Below are positions 10,193-20,937 of a stretch of DNA of 64,000 nucleotides, piece after piece. The notes under the pieces were generated by a model. That model was not told the origin of the DNA and searched no databases. It saw nothing but the letters and a program-made list of their open reading frames with translations. The DNA comes from Anthoceros angustus (taxonomy: Eukaryota > Streptophyta > Anthocerotopsida > Anthocerotales > Anthocerotaceae). The DNA lies in contig MU008156.1 of the NCBI GenBank assembly GCA_010909165.1, positions 868,001 through 932,000 on the forward strand, in the 5' to 3' direction. A program made the translations under genes and the position numbers. How positions within the stretch are numbered: the stretch's first letter is position 1; each line of letters begins with the position of its first letter.

Positions 10193-10500
10193 ACACCACT
10201 CCTCTATCGGTGCATGTAACAGCCCAGCACTCTCCATTTTGCCCTAGGGTCACACTCGCAATGGCATATGAGGAGCACGGCAATCGCGACAGTGGAATCA
10301 AACGTTGCAACGAGATCAGCCTCGCTATGGCAAAGGTAGAAGCGATCATGTGGGAAGGCTAGGTGGTCAGTCATATGATGCTTTGGAAGGCTTTGGTATA
10401 CCTCGCTATGGCAAAGGTAGTTGGAAGGCATTGCTATACCTCGCTATGGCAAAGGTAGAAGCGATCATGTGGGAAGGCTAGGTAGTCGGTCATAGGCTTT
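10193..10500. repeat. Repeat shared with 41240-41445, with an internal short duplication
   Basis: TTACACCA.TCCTCTATCG through GATGCTTTGGAAGGCTTTG matches 41228-41445 with scattered changes. Here the piece containing CCTCGCTATGGCAAAGGTAG recurs three times (10320, 10400 and 10439). No coding capacity was recognised. Confidence 0.7.
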
Positions 10501-10999
10501 GCTATATTAGTTTGTATGGAGATTTAGCCCCTGCCGTACTTTGAAGACGGAGAACACGATAATTTTTGAAGGGGGTTAATAATCTCGAAGGGGGTTTTCC
10601 GCAAATAATCTCTGAAGGGGGTTTTTGATGGGCCCTAAAACAGCGTTTTGAAGGCATTGAAAAGCGACTCAAAAAAGGTGTCACCAAAAATTACTACTTT
10701 CCATCCTAGCAATGTTTGTGGCCAATGGTGGTATGAAACTCGAACCTAGGGAAATAATGCAAAGTAGGAGCGGTGAGGAAGGCCGTTCTCGCCGCGACGA
10801 TCAGAACTCGCTTTGGGATGGAAATGTGGTTTTGTTATGACACCACAAAAGCCACGCAGACGGTATTTCCTAACACGTAAACATCAAGAACCGGACTTAC
10901 AACATTAACTCGGGACCCGGAAAAAGCGAGATTTCGGTTCACTCATCCCGAGTTCAATCCATCGTCATCACTTGGTCCACTTCTCCTCCATTGTCATCA

Positions 11000-11560
11000 C
11001 TATCTTGACGACACTTTCACTCGCAGTTGTATGAAGCCACGCAACTCGAAGAGCTTATCCCTTATCGCTTTTTTGTCCACCGCATACAGATGTTTCCGTG
11101 CGTTCAACACAAACCCATAATACAGGATGACTGTTTCATTCACAAATACCTCCTGTATGTTTTTTAGGTAATGGATCTTATTCCCTTTTTTCCTCGGCAT
11201 TGGACCAGATGGGTTACCACTCTGGCGGACTATGTGTTCCTGCACATATCTCCCTTCATACGCATCTATGTGCTCGGTCCGATACTAGTGGATAAGAAAG
11301 TGAGGTCGTGGTGCGTTTAGCTTCACGTCAATGACCTCCCCAATCCAGAATGGCCTGTTATGCATGTCCGTATTGCACGGCACTGCCAGAAACATCCCCT
11401 CTCGGATTTCCGTTATGTCCCCATTCATCCGTGCCATTTCCGCAGCTTGCCTTCCCGCATTTTGATATGCCCCAAATACATATCACGTGGGAGGTCCCTC
11501 AATAATGCCTCATCTAGCAAAGCTTCATCCGGCACTTGAAGTGGTCAGGCTGTATGATCC
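11000..11560 (-). pseudogene. Degraded ORF inside the TIR transposon, unknown family
   Basis: A minus-strand frame reads ITEIREGMFLAVPCNTDMHN, then RPFWIGEVIDVKLNAPRPHF, reaches a TAG after LIH, and continues in the same frame through YRTEHIDAYEGRYVQEHIV, ILYYGFVLNARKHLYAVD and KKAIRDKLFELRGFIQ to a stop near 11000. The TAG is best explained as TGG-to-TAG, since FLIHWY would fit a chromo/SH3-like beta fold. The same nonsense codon is present in the copies near 19.8 and 21.67 kb, so it predates their amplification. I do not recognise the family; a profile search is needed. Confidence 0.55.
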
Positions 11561-11814
11561 ACTTCTGCACGTGAAAACCACTTCCAAGGACGCTGTAGCA
11601 CTAGCCCAATGTTATTCTCCACAACGATAGCAATCTCCTTCCGGTCCAACAGGCTTCCCACCACTTATACTCTTCAACAGTCACCTATGGATGCAAATCT
11701 TTTAACCCTTCCTGCAAATGGGCCACACCTTCCATCGGTGATAGGATACCTGCCGTTCCCTTCTTGTCCCCCCCCTAGCTTCACCCGTATGCACCGTAGG
11801 ATGGTGCTAAGGGA

Positions 11815-12170
11815 GGGCGCCGGTCGACCGGCGCCCTCCCCCAGCATGCCCTGCTCATGGGCGCCGGCCGGCCGGCGCCCCCTAGCACGCCATGGGCGCG
11901 GCCGGCCGCGCCCCCAACACGCCTGCCCATGGGCCGGCCGCCTCCCCAGCACACGCCATGGGCGCCGGCGCCTCCCCTAGCACCGCCCATGGGCGCCGCC
12001 GCCGCCTCCCCTAGCACACCCATGGCGCCGGCCGGCGCCCCCAACACGCCTGCCCATGGCGCGGCCGGCCGGCGCCCCCACCAACACGCCATGCCTTGCC
12101 CATGGCGCCGGCCGGCGCCTCCCCTAACACCCTGCCCTACCCATGGGCGCCGGCCGGCGCCTCCTCCTAG
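11815..12170. repeat. GC-palindromic array (GGCGCCGGCCGGCGCC-rich) in transposon copy 1
   Basis: About ten degenerate repeats of roughly 30-36 bp built around CCCATGGGCGCCGGCCGGCG and CTCCCCTAGCAC, each nearly self-complementary. Long apparent ORFs on both strands come from the repeat's composition. A shorter-looking, indel-rich version occupies 22150-22505 in copy 2. Confidence 0.85.
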
Positions 12171-13014
12171 GCTGTCTTCAAAAATAAATATTTAGCGCCT
12201 CAAGAGTATTCAACCATGGACTGTTGGTCTAGTGTTTGGGAAATAAGTGTAGTAATGAATAGGTTCGTGTTCAAACCTCGTGCCTCCTCAAGTTCAATTT
12301 TGTTGATTTTAAGGATGCTTGCATGGGCGCATGGGCAACTAACTTTGTTCATTTTAAGGACGTTGGCATTGCCTTAAAGCCCAAGTGGTTGCATTGAGTG
12401 CGGAAGGTTGAAGACCACGATGGCGACCTTTTGGATGAGGGTCGGAGACCCTAGATCTTTGTGTGGCGATCGACACCGTCGGGGCCCAAGAATGATACTA
12501 TTGAAGGCGAGCAAGCAATGGAGGAGAACGACAACTTCGAGGCGGAGGATATGGACCGCCTCGAATATGGCGGTGGTACTTGACTCGATTTGGCGCAAGG
12601 CATGGATGAGTCGCCGGCCGCACTCTTGAATGGCTATTGTCGATGCCGATGACCACTTCCTCCTTGATTGTTTGTTGCAATGTTCTCACGACCACTTAAA
12701 TGAGACTCCTACAGAGATTGTTTTCATTGTGTTCCACCACTTGAAAGTAAAAGTTTTCGGTTGTAATAAACATATGAAAATGGCAGCCCTCTATGCATTC
12801 TACTAAACGCAACGGGCCCACACCCTCATGCTCCGGTTCTCGGGTGTAGACTTGAAAGTGCATCTTTTATCAAAGATATGACCTCGAGAAAGGGTGTGTG
12901 CATTATCAAAGTAGGGCACATATGCTGTTCTAGGTAAGGTGTTCTTCGTGACAAGGGGGTGATGTCTCGGCCGAAGGGGGTCAGTATATCCCCCCCTTCA
13001 AAAATTATCGTGTT

Positions 13015-13083
13015 GGAGGTTTTGAGTGCCGGGCATGCGAGAGTCCTTCTGGTAGTGTGCAATGCAATCAGGGGAATTATTAC
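13015..13083. other. Short spacer between transposon copy 1 and the 67-bp array
   Basis: Begins with the GGAG target duplication. The minus strand carries CACTACCAGAAGG (13045-13057), which resembles a CACTA terminus, but no partner end was found. Confidence 0.4.
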
Positions 13084-13492
13084 CCACTTCGATCATGTGC
13101 TATTACAATATTATCCTTAGAAGGAAATACAACTTATGTATACATAGAAACCACTTCGATCATGTGCTATTACAATATTATCCTTAGAAGGAAGTACAAC
13201 TTATGTATACATAGAAACGAATTTTATTTAAGTCCACTAAGCTATTACAATATTATCCTTAGAAGGAAGTACAACTTATGTATACATAGAAACCACTTGG
13301 ATCATGTGCTATTACAATATTATCCTTAGAAGGAAGTACAACTTATGTATACATAGAAACCACTTGGATCATGTGCTATTACAATATTATCCTTAGAAGG
13401 AAGTACAACTTATGTATACATAGAAACCACTTGGATCATGTGCTATTACAATATTATCCTTAGAAGGAAGTACAACTTATGTATCATAGAAA
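13084..13492 (+). repeat. 67-bp minisatellite, about six units
   Basis: Units beginning CCACTTSGATCATGTGC start at 13084, 13151, 13293, 13360 and 13427. The third unit (13218-13292) has its first part replaced by GAATTTTATTTAAGTCCACT, the same sequence that flanks the left side of the Copia insertion at 1990-2010. Confidence 0.92.
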
Positions 13493-13493
13493 C

Positions 13494-13653
13494 GAATTTT
13501 ATTTAAGTCCACTAAGGACGGATTTCCGTCATGGGCCTTGGTGCTTAACAACTTGTACTATGGTGTGCCTAAGCTACTTGCACCAAGGGCATCCACTCCC
13601 TTTAGGCACCCCATCTAAGTATCGATCCAAGCTCGGGATGCTTAATCACGGCG
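13494..13653 (+). repeat. Unoccupied paralogue of the Copia insertion site
   Basis: TTTAAGTCCACTAAG continues directly into GACGG (13517-13521) and ATTTCCGTCATGGG. At 2000-5142 the same sequence is split by the Copia with GACAG on both sides. One base (A/G) differs within the 5-bp target. Confidence 0.85.
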
Positions 13654-14056
13654 TTCTTATAAATGTGTGTCCATTTGGCCTAATCCATTTGGACACACTA
13701 AAGGATTAGCCTCAAACTAAGTCAAGACATTTCTATTTTTTTTCATGTTTTCATTATGTTTGAGTCTCATGATATCAACTCTTCTTGGTAGACTTACATA
13801 TATTTTCCTTCTACTCCCATTCACCAAAAGATATCAACTTACTTTTATTTAGGGGAAAAAAATATGTATGCCTTCACTAATCTTCATTCTTCTTTGAAGC
13901 TAAAGCTCTTGGAAATATCTATAACATATTCCACTACACGATCTTTTATTACAACTCCATGTACACACCAAGGTTCATGAGAGCCTACAATGTTATCTTA
14001 TACCACATTTATCACATGACAATACATAGAAAAGGAAGAAAAATTTTGATTGTTGT
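13654..14056. other. AT-rich 3' flank of RING gene copy 1
   Basis: From about 13690 onward it matches 41490-41871 and, inverted, about 45401-45640. No gene is visible. Confidence 0.6.
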
Positions 14057-14983
14057 CTATTGCGGATGATAAATAGGTTGAATAATACAGGTCCTACAAA
14101 TCGGACAATTCATATTGGAATATAGCCACTTTGCGATACATTCTATATGAAATGGATGTCCACAAGAAGGACAAAGGTATATGATATGTCCTAAAGGAGG
14201 GCATTCTAAACATATTGAACACATTTCATGTGTAGAGGAAATAGGCATTAATTTTATATCTTTCTCGCAAACTCCCATGAACTTATGATTACCCACCATA
14301 GCATGTTGCAAGTAGGCATTCCATGGTAAAGAAATAACAGTCATAGGTACAATATTTGGCGCTGGCGCTGGAACGTAAAATGCTGTATGATAATCTTTTG
14401 TATTCAATCCACTTAAGAATGCCGTTTCATACATCTCTTCTTCAATCTCTTCTTGCCTTACTACACATGCCATATCTTTAGTACTAGATAGATGAAAATG
14501 TAGGAGCACCATACGCATCCCGTATTGGTATCGACCACATCCGGCTCCTTCATTTCCTCCTCCTTGATATGAAGCATCTACGTTTTCAGCTATTTGAATT
14601 CTTGTTTCATTTTCTTGTTCTTGATTTAAACCATGTGCGTCTCCAACTATAACACCACGCGTTTGATTCAGTTCTCGTTCTTGATTTGAAGAATGACCAA
14701 TTATTTGATAATCTATTTGATCAAATTCTCGTTCCTGATTTGAAATTATTTGATCTACTCTTTGATTTAATTCTCTTTCATGATTTGAAGCAATTTGATC
14801 CCTTCTTTGATTAAATTCTTGATCCTGACTTGAAGCATTTTCAATACGTTGTAGATTAAGCTCTGTCGATCGTTGGTCCTTGGTGCGGGATGTAACGTGC
14901 GATATCACCTCTTTCATAATAATAAAAATTATTATAATAAAAATTATAATGAGAATAGTCATCATTATCATCATCATCATCAT
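14057..14983 (-). CDS. Membrane-anchored RING-H2 E3 ubiquitin ligase-like protein, copy 1
   Basis: Intronless 308-residue ORF. A Met-rich start leads into a single hydrophobic segment (residues about 9-23, all I/L/F/T), a basic junction, then about 100 residues of Q/N/E-rich imperfect repeats (NQRRDQIASNHEREL-type, about 15-17 residues, coiled-coil-like). A conserved middle domain follows (RMVLLHFHLSSTKDMA, then APAPNIVPMTVISLPWNA). A C-terminal RING-H2 reads CSIC...CPSCGHPFHIEC...NCPIC. This matches membrane-tethered RING ligases that transfer ubiquitin near a membrane; substrate unknown. The start is the first ATG of a run of five. A 302-314-residue sister at 41872-42816 keeps the same architecture, with the repeat region the most variable part. 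Conservation of both frames suggests selection or recent copying. Confidence 0.75.
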   Translation of the reverse strand: MMMMMIMMTILIIIFIIIIFIIMKEVISHVTSRTKDQRSTELNLQRIENASSQDQEFNQRRDQIASNHERELNQRVDQIISNQEREFDQIDYQIIGHSSNQERELNQTRGVIVGDAHGLNQEQENETRIQIAENVDASYQGGGNEGAGCGRYQYGMRMVLLHFHLSSTKDMACVVRQEEIEEEMYETAFLSGLNTKDYHTAFYVPAPAPNIVPMTVISLPWNAYLQHAMVGNHKFMGVCEKDIKLMPISSTHEMCSICLECPPLGHIIYLCPSCGHPFHIECIAKWLYSNMNCPICRTCIIQPIYHPQ

Positions 14984-15104
14984 GTCTATGATAAATAGAG
15001 ACTCTCGTTGTGTCTAATTTAAGAAACTATCTTGCCCTTTAAAAATAGGGATACGGCTTGTAGATTAATGTGCCTCAACCAATCGTTAAGCTTTAAAGTC
15101 GCAG

Positions 15105-15398
15105 GATAATGTGCCTGAACCTATTGCCAAAGTCTAAAGTCTTCGAATGAATTTTATCTCTACTAGTTCCTAATATCCTCAATTGATTGTTTGAGATTGT
15201 GTTTTGTCTAATCCATCATGGTTTTGAGCACGTTTATTCTTGATTCAAACAAGATAATGTGCCTGAACCAATTGCCAAAGTCTAAAGTCTTCGAATGAAT
15301 TTTATCTCTACTAGTTCCTAATATCCTCAATTGATTGTTTAAGATTTTGTTTTGTCTAATCCATCATGGTTTTGAGCACGTTTATTCTTGATTCAAAC
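15105..15398. repeat. 147-bp tandem duplication upstream of RING copy 1
   Basis: GATAATGTGCCTGAACC starts at 15105 and again at 15252, and the two units are nearly identical. Copy 2 at 42.95-43.1 kb has only one unit, so the duplication is specific to this locus. Confidence 0.88.
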
Positions 15399-15756
15399 AA
15401 GATTCTCAAGTGCCTGTCAAGTTTACTCTTCCGCATAAGTATCACATTTATGAGTTTTATCTGCAAAGCTCAAGGGTCTTTTACAAATCTATCATCCATA
15501 TGATAAATAATCACTTAAGCTCTTCTCATTTATATATAGGTAAGTAGAATTACTTTTCCTTTCAAAAAAGAGCTTTAACTTAGCAACTACTAAAACCACT
15601 CTCTTAATGCATTTGATAGAGAAAGTAGATAGCATCGTTTAGACACTATTACTAAATACTATGACATACTATATGTATGGCATGCCACATGGCCTATCAA
15701 TGAGAACTATAGTTAGACTTTACTATTTTGTAATTTGTACATGCTTTACAAGTGGT

Positions 15757-15838
15757 TCACATCTTTCTTCAAGAGCACATACGTTAGATTTGAGGGGTCA
15801 AAACCCACGTCCAACACAAGGCCTCATGGAATTGTTGC
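15757..15838 (-). pseudogene. RecQ-type helicase fragment (start of motif IV exon)
   Basis: The minus strand encodes GLVLDVGFDPSNLTYVLLKK, the same stretch as GLVLEVGLDRSNLTYVLLKK in the exon at 9350-9694, preceded by IP-stop where the other copy has IPR (CGA-to-TGA). It starts exactly where the RING-locus repeat ends and is cut before motif IV proper. Confidence 0.75.
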
Positions 15839-15855
15839 ACCTTAATAATAGCCAT

Positions 15856-16046
15856 TGTTAACTTAGGGTTTATTACATATATACACAAGTTAGGTTGTTT
15901 AATTTTTTTTTAGTGAAATATCATTTGTTAAAAATACATTTTATATATCAGTACAATTTCAGCCTTAATTATTTGTTCTCTTGTTCTATTATGGCTAAGC
16001 CGCTCTTGCTTGCTCGAGCGTCTGATATTTCACATGGTATCAGAGC
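15856..16046 (+). mobile_element. Copia LTR plus primer-binding site (fragment)
   Basis: TGTTAACTTAGGG... to ATTTCACA (15856-16034) has LTR-like TG/CA ends and is followed at once by TGGTATCAGAGC (16035), the Copia PBS. The coding sequence to the right, however, is on the opposite strand, so this is a truncated or recombined end rather than part of a complete element. No second LTR was found. Confidence 0.5.
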
Positions 16047-16048
16047 AA

Positions 16049-18302
16049 CTATATAAATTGCAACCTAACGCTCATATGCCTACGGTAGAATGAAGAGGGA
16101 CATTGAAAGTAAGATCCAAAAATTTGAAGATGATCGATAGAAGGCTTTTTATCAGTAAATGCTTCATAGGGAGTTATATCTTGAACAACATACGTAGACA
16201 ATCTATTAATGAGGCAAATGGCTATAAGAATAGCTTTTGCCCAATAAACCTTGGTAAGTGTGCTTGGGATAATAAACAGCTTGCGATCTCGTATAGGCAT
16301 AGATTCTTATTTTTCGCTACGCCATTTTGCTGAGGAGTGTGTACAACAGTGAGTTGTTGAGCTATGCCTTCAGCTCAACAAAACTCAGCTAATACATGTG
16401 ATGTAAACTCGCCACCATTGTCGGAACATAAAGTCTTGAGTTTTTTATATGTTAATCTCTCTACCCAAGTCATATAGTCCTTAAAGAAATGATGAGCATC
16501 ACTCTTGTATTTAACGATGTAGGTGAGGACGAAACAAGAGTAGTTGTCTATGAAATTCAAAAAGTATCTACTACCACGAAAAGAGGGTTTGGAGATAGGA
16601 CCACAAATGTCTATATGCACAAGCTCAAAGTGATATAGCCCTTTGTGGTGAGATGTTCTGAAAAGGAGCCTGATGTCTTTTGGTAATGACACAAACTTCA
16701 CACCAAGGTAGGTGTTCAATCTTGGAGAGAGAGAGAGTTTCATAGAGGTTTCCCTTCGACATTTGGAGTAATTTTTGACTATTTGGATGACCTAGACGAC
16801 AATGCCAAAGCATAGTAGGTGTTGGTGTAACAGAATCTTGGGACGCTACATTGATGGAATGTGTGGAACCCACTTGGACTGACAATTTGTAAAGTCCATC
16901 TTCTAATGTGCCTGTGCACATGGCATATGACTTATTGGTGACATAAATAATGAAGCAACTTCCTGCATGGAGTGTAATTTGCATAGTATGTTCTAGACAT
17001 AAGCTAGCGGTAGACACTAAGTTCTTATACGTGGATGGTACATGAAGGACGTTATTTAAAAGAAGAAGTTCACCTGAATCGCATCTAAGAACAACATGAC
17101 CGACTCTATCTATGGGGAGGTTGTGGTCATCACCCAAGAGAACAGACTCATGTCCTTTGGTTGGGAAATAAGTCTCAAAAGAGTTTTTGTTGTAAGAGTT
17201 GTGGGAGGTTGCTCCACTGTCTAAGTACCAACAGGGGTCAGAAGGCTCAAATGATGCCAAGTAGACAGTGAGAGCTAATGGTATTGTTGAAGACTATTTC
17301 TTTATAGCAACATGTGCTCCAGGTGGGGCCTCTTTCTTAGGCTCGCCATTCTTCTTTTTCCTACAGTCCTTCTCCATATAGTTTGGAATTCTGCACAAAT
17401 AATTCCATCCTTCTTGTTACCTCTTGTAGGTGTAGAAGAAGATGAAGTCTGCCCAATAAAAGTATATTGTATAAGATTGGTAGGTCGTGAAGAGGGTCTT
17501 CTATCGCAGCCTTGGCCTCAACCTCGACCTCTCCCTCTACCTCTTCTTGTGTACATTACTTGCTCTCTGATTATGGAATCTGGAAATGTGCCGACGACTT
17601 GACTCCTCCTGGATCAATGCTTCAATTAATTCATTGACACTAATGTCCATCATTTCGGAGTCATATTTGCGCATGTTTTTATGAGCATTCCTCAACACGG
17701 CATTCTATGTTGTCACAAATCTATAAGAGGGTGATAAGGAGGATAAGAGAGCAACAAAGCAATTTTACTCAAAAAAGCTTAGTGCTGAATGCAGCTTCAA
17801 GTTGAGATCTTTCCAAACGAAAAACACTAATGTGATGTTTGATTGTATTTGATTCCTACATCTTCAAATTATGGAAATCACGGGTAATTGTCATCAAACT
17901 CATAACATCCTTCGAGGAGTATAGCTGAGTAAGATGGTCTCACATTTCGTTGAAGGAGCTTGCTTCACCGATTTGCCTTACCATGTGTTGTGAGAGGCCA
18001 CTAATTAGGATATCTTGAGTCTTCTCGTCTTTGGCGTCTCAGGTACGTTTACTCTCAAGACCTCAGATGAGGCGTTCATTGGTTCTATTGACTATATCGC
18101 ATAATTCTCGGTTGCATACAACTCCTCTCATTAGTAGGTGCCAGACGTCATAGTCTTGGCCTTCGAATCTATCCTTGGGTGCAAGCATGGTTAGGTAAAC
18201 CACTTTATGTGGGGATGGACGCAACACGTATATATGCCCACATGTGGACATATTTACCTTCCAAAAATTCTTTCCAATAGAATGATTGTTGAAATGATTC
18301 AA
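16049..18302 (-). pseudogene. Decayed Copia gag-protease-integrase on the minus strand
   Basis: Read right to left: a gag N-terminus (FEGQDYDVWHLLMRGVVCN, about 18.07-18.3 kb); a poorly preserved gag middle; a zinc-knuckle remnant with CRIPNYMEKDC (about 17.38 kb, His changed to Tyr); an intact protease signature WYLDSGATSH (about 17.2 kb); the pre-integrase WHCRLGHPN with CEVC; and integrase pieces HIDICGP and LCSDNGGEFTS (catalytic Asp residues). The catalytic Glu region reads PQQNGVAKNKN, with Lys where family members have Glu. Several stops and shifts intervene (one TGA follows VLAEFC), and coding similarity stops near 16.08 kb. Reverse transcriptase and RNase H are missing. No flanking LTR pair in this orientation was identified. 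Confidence 0.85.
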
Positions 18303-19836
18303 AATTTTTTCCCATAACTAAGAGCAAGGCAACAAGTCCACACTAAAATGCTCATAGTTAAAGGATATGATTTGTACATAAGGTATTTAATTGTTTGATC
18401 ATGGATGGACAAGTGAACTTTGGACACGTGAACTTTGGACACAAAAAGTGAGCACAAGAGACACAACCCAAGTTCATTGGAATTTCAAACCATCCATCAG
18501 ATGAACATAGAATACGAAAAGTGAGTCTTTGTCACTCAAGTTTGAACTTGTTCAAATTTCAAAGTTGGAATAGCGAGAATTTCAAAGTTTGGCTTTAGCG
18601 GAATTTCAAAATTCATACAAGTGTACACTTATTTGTGACCATGCCTCACTTTTAGTGTTCTATGTCGATTAATGGATCGTTTGAATTTCAAATGTACAAG
18701 TTGACGGTCACAAACAAGTGTACACTTGTATGAATTTCAAATTTTTGTTTAGCGAATTTCAAACCAGTACCCAAGTTGCTATGGCATGTTTTTATGAGAG
18801 CATAACGCCATCTTCATGCTCATGAGCCCTTTCACCATCTTGCTTTGCGCTAAGGGCACTCGGTCCGTGTGTGAACAACACCATAATTTTGAAGGGGGGG
18901 AATATACAAACCCTTCGAGGGAAAAATAACACCTTGACGGAAAAGGCACCATCCTCAAATTGTGTGAAAGCAGTTGGTTTGAAAATACGTAGACACCCTC
19001 CGTTCATATAAATCTATAAGCGGATCTCCACGTACATCCATCGTTACCGGATGGGCCATGTGTCTCCACTTCATCGACCAAGTGAGCAACCATATGGACT
19101 TGAATGTCGAAAAACTTTGGCGGCATGATAATTTTGAAGGGGTTAATAATCTCAAGGGGTTTTCCGCAAATAATCTGAAGGGGTTTTGATGGGCCCTAAA
19201 GCAGTTTGAAGGCATTCGGAAAACACTCGAAAAAAGGGTGTCACCAGAAAATTACTACTTTCCATCCTAGCAATGTTTGTGGCCAATGGTGGTGAAACTC
19301 GAACCTAGGGAAATAATGCAAAGTAGGAGCGGTGAGGAAGGCCGTTCTGCCCGGGCAAACGTAAACTCGGTTTTGGGATGGAAATGTGGTTTTGTTATGA
19401 CACCACAAAAGCCACAGACGGTATTTCCTAACACGAAACATCGACCGGACTTACAACATTAACTCGGGACCCGGGAAAAACGAGATTTCGGTTTCACTCA
19501 TCCCGAGTTCAATCCATCGTCATCACTTGGTCCGACTTCTCCTCCATTGTCATCACTATCTTGATGACACTTTCACTCGAGTTGTATGAAGCCACGCTCA
19601 TGAGCTTATCCCTTATCGCTTTTTGTCCACTCTGAGATGTTTTATGTTCAAACCCATAATCTGGGATGGTATTTCATTCACAAATACCTCCTGTATGTTT
19701 TTAGGTAATGGATCTTATTCCCTTTTTCCTCGGCATTGGACGGATGGGTTACCACTGGCGGACTATGTGTTCTGCACATATCTCCTTCATACGCATCTAT
19801 GTGCTCGGTCCGATACTAGTGGATGAGGTCGTGGTG

Positions 19837-20093
19837 CGTTTACTCTCAAGACCTCGGATGAGGCGTTCATTGGTTCTATTGACTATATCGCATAATTCTC
19901 GGTTGCATACAACTCCTCTCATTAGTAGGTGCCAGACGTCATAGTCTTGGCCTTCGAATCTATCCTTGGGTGCAAGCATGGTTAGGTAAACCACTTTATG
20001 TGGGGATGGACGCAACACGTATATATGCCCACATGTGGACATATTTACCTTCCAAAAATTCTTTCCAATAGAATGATTGTTGAAATGATTCAA
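19837..20093 (-). pseudogene. Second copy of the Copia gag N-terminus
   Basis: Encodes the same MNHFNNHSIGKNFWKVNMS...FEGQDYDVWHLLMRGVV segment as 18063-18302, carried along in the tandem duplication. The upstream frame is fused to transposon-derived sequence, so it is not a gene. Confidence 0.8.
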
Positions 20094-20683
20094 AATTTTT
20101 TCCCATAACTAAGAGCAAGGCAACAAGTCCACACTAAAATGCTCATAGTTAAAGGATATGATTTGTACATAAGGTATTTAATTGTTTGATCATGGATGGA
20201 CAAGTGAACTTTGGACACGTGAACTTTGGACACAAAAAGTGAGCACAAGAGACACAACCCAAGTTCATTGGAATTTCAAACCATCCATCAGATGAACATA
20301 GAATACGAAAAGTGAGTCTTTGTCACACTCAAGTTTGAACTTGTTCAAATTTCAAAGTTGGAATAAGCAGGAATTTCAAAGTTTGGCTTTAGCGGGAATT
20401 TCGAAATTCATACAAGTGTACACTTATTTGTGACCATGCCTCACTTTTAGTGTTCTATGTCAGTTGACGGGATCGTTTGAATTTCAAATGTACAAGTTGA
20501 CGGGTCACAAACAAGTGTACACTTGTATGAATTTCAAATTTTTGTTTAAGCAGGAATTTCAAACCCAGGTACCCAAGTTGCTATGGCATGTTTCTGATGA
20601 GAGCATAACCTGCCATCTTCATGCCTGCGAGCCCTTTCACCATCTTGCTTTGCGCTAAGGGCACTCAGTCCCCGTGTGTGAAC

Positions 20684-20760
20684 AACACCATAATTTTTGA
20701 AGGGGGGGAATATACAAACCCTTCGAGGGAAAAATAACACCTTCGACGGAAAAGGCACCA
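20684..20760 (+). repeat. Variant transposon-end sequence
   Basis: AACACCATAATTTTTGAAGG plus a G run differs from the complete elements' TIR by one base (CC for CG). The duplicated unit has it at about 18883. No matching right end was found, so it may be a truncated relative of the TIR transposon. Confidence 0.5.
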
Positions 20761-20849
20761 TCCTCAAATTGTGTGAAACAGTTGGTTTGAAAATACAGAC
20801 ACCCTCCGTTCATATAAATCTATAGCGGATCTCCACGAAGTACATCCAT

Positions 20850-20933
20850 CGTACACTGGATGGGCCATGTGTCTCCACTTCATCGACCAAGTGAGCAACC
20901 ATATGGACTTGAATGTCGAAAAACTTTGGCGGC
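20850..20933 (-). pseudogene. tnp2: CACTA Tnp2 fragment, downstream side of the transposon insertion
   Basis: The minus strand reads MPPKFFDIQVHMVAHLVDEV then ETHGPSSVRWMYF, which corresponds to the DUF4218 stretch (PPSFFDIMVHLLVHL...RWMYPFER in family members). It resumes exactly at the border of transposon copy 2 and is in phase with the part left at 23359 once one copy of the ATAA target duplication is removed. After RWMY the similarity is lost. Confidence 0.8.
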
Positions 20934-20937
20934 ATAA

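Larger units (their letters stand above)
10553..13014 (-). mobile_element. DNA transposon, copy 1: 23-bp TIRs, 4-bp target duplication
   Basis: The ends at 10553-10575 and 12992-13014 are perfect inverted repeats of 23 bp, starting AACACGATAATTTTTGAA and closing with a G run. GGAG flanks both sides (10549-10552 and 13015-13018). Subterminal copies of GAAGGGGG recur just inside both ends. The interior carries a minus-strand degraded ORF (about 11000-11560), a GC-palindromic array (about 11815-12170) and an acidic plus-strand frame (about 12490-12590). No DDE transposase signature was recognised, so this copy looks non-autonomous. A 4-bp target duplication excludes typical hAT (8), Mutator (9), PIF/Harbinger (3) and Tc1 (2). 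It is compatible with Chapaev- or Ginger-like groups, but that is not demonstrated. Confidence 0.9.

Noticed and set aside
11609-12195. Long Pro/Ala/Arg ORFs on both strands
   Set aside because: Produced by the GC-palindromic array; no conserved domain, and indel-rich between copies.
13045-13057. CACTACCAG on the minus strand as a CACTA terminus
   Set aside because: No matching inverted end or 3-bp target duplication could be found nearby.
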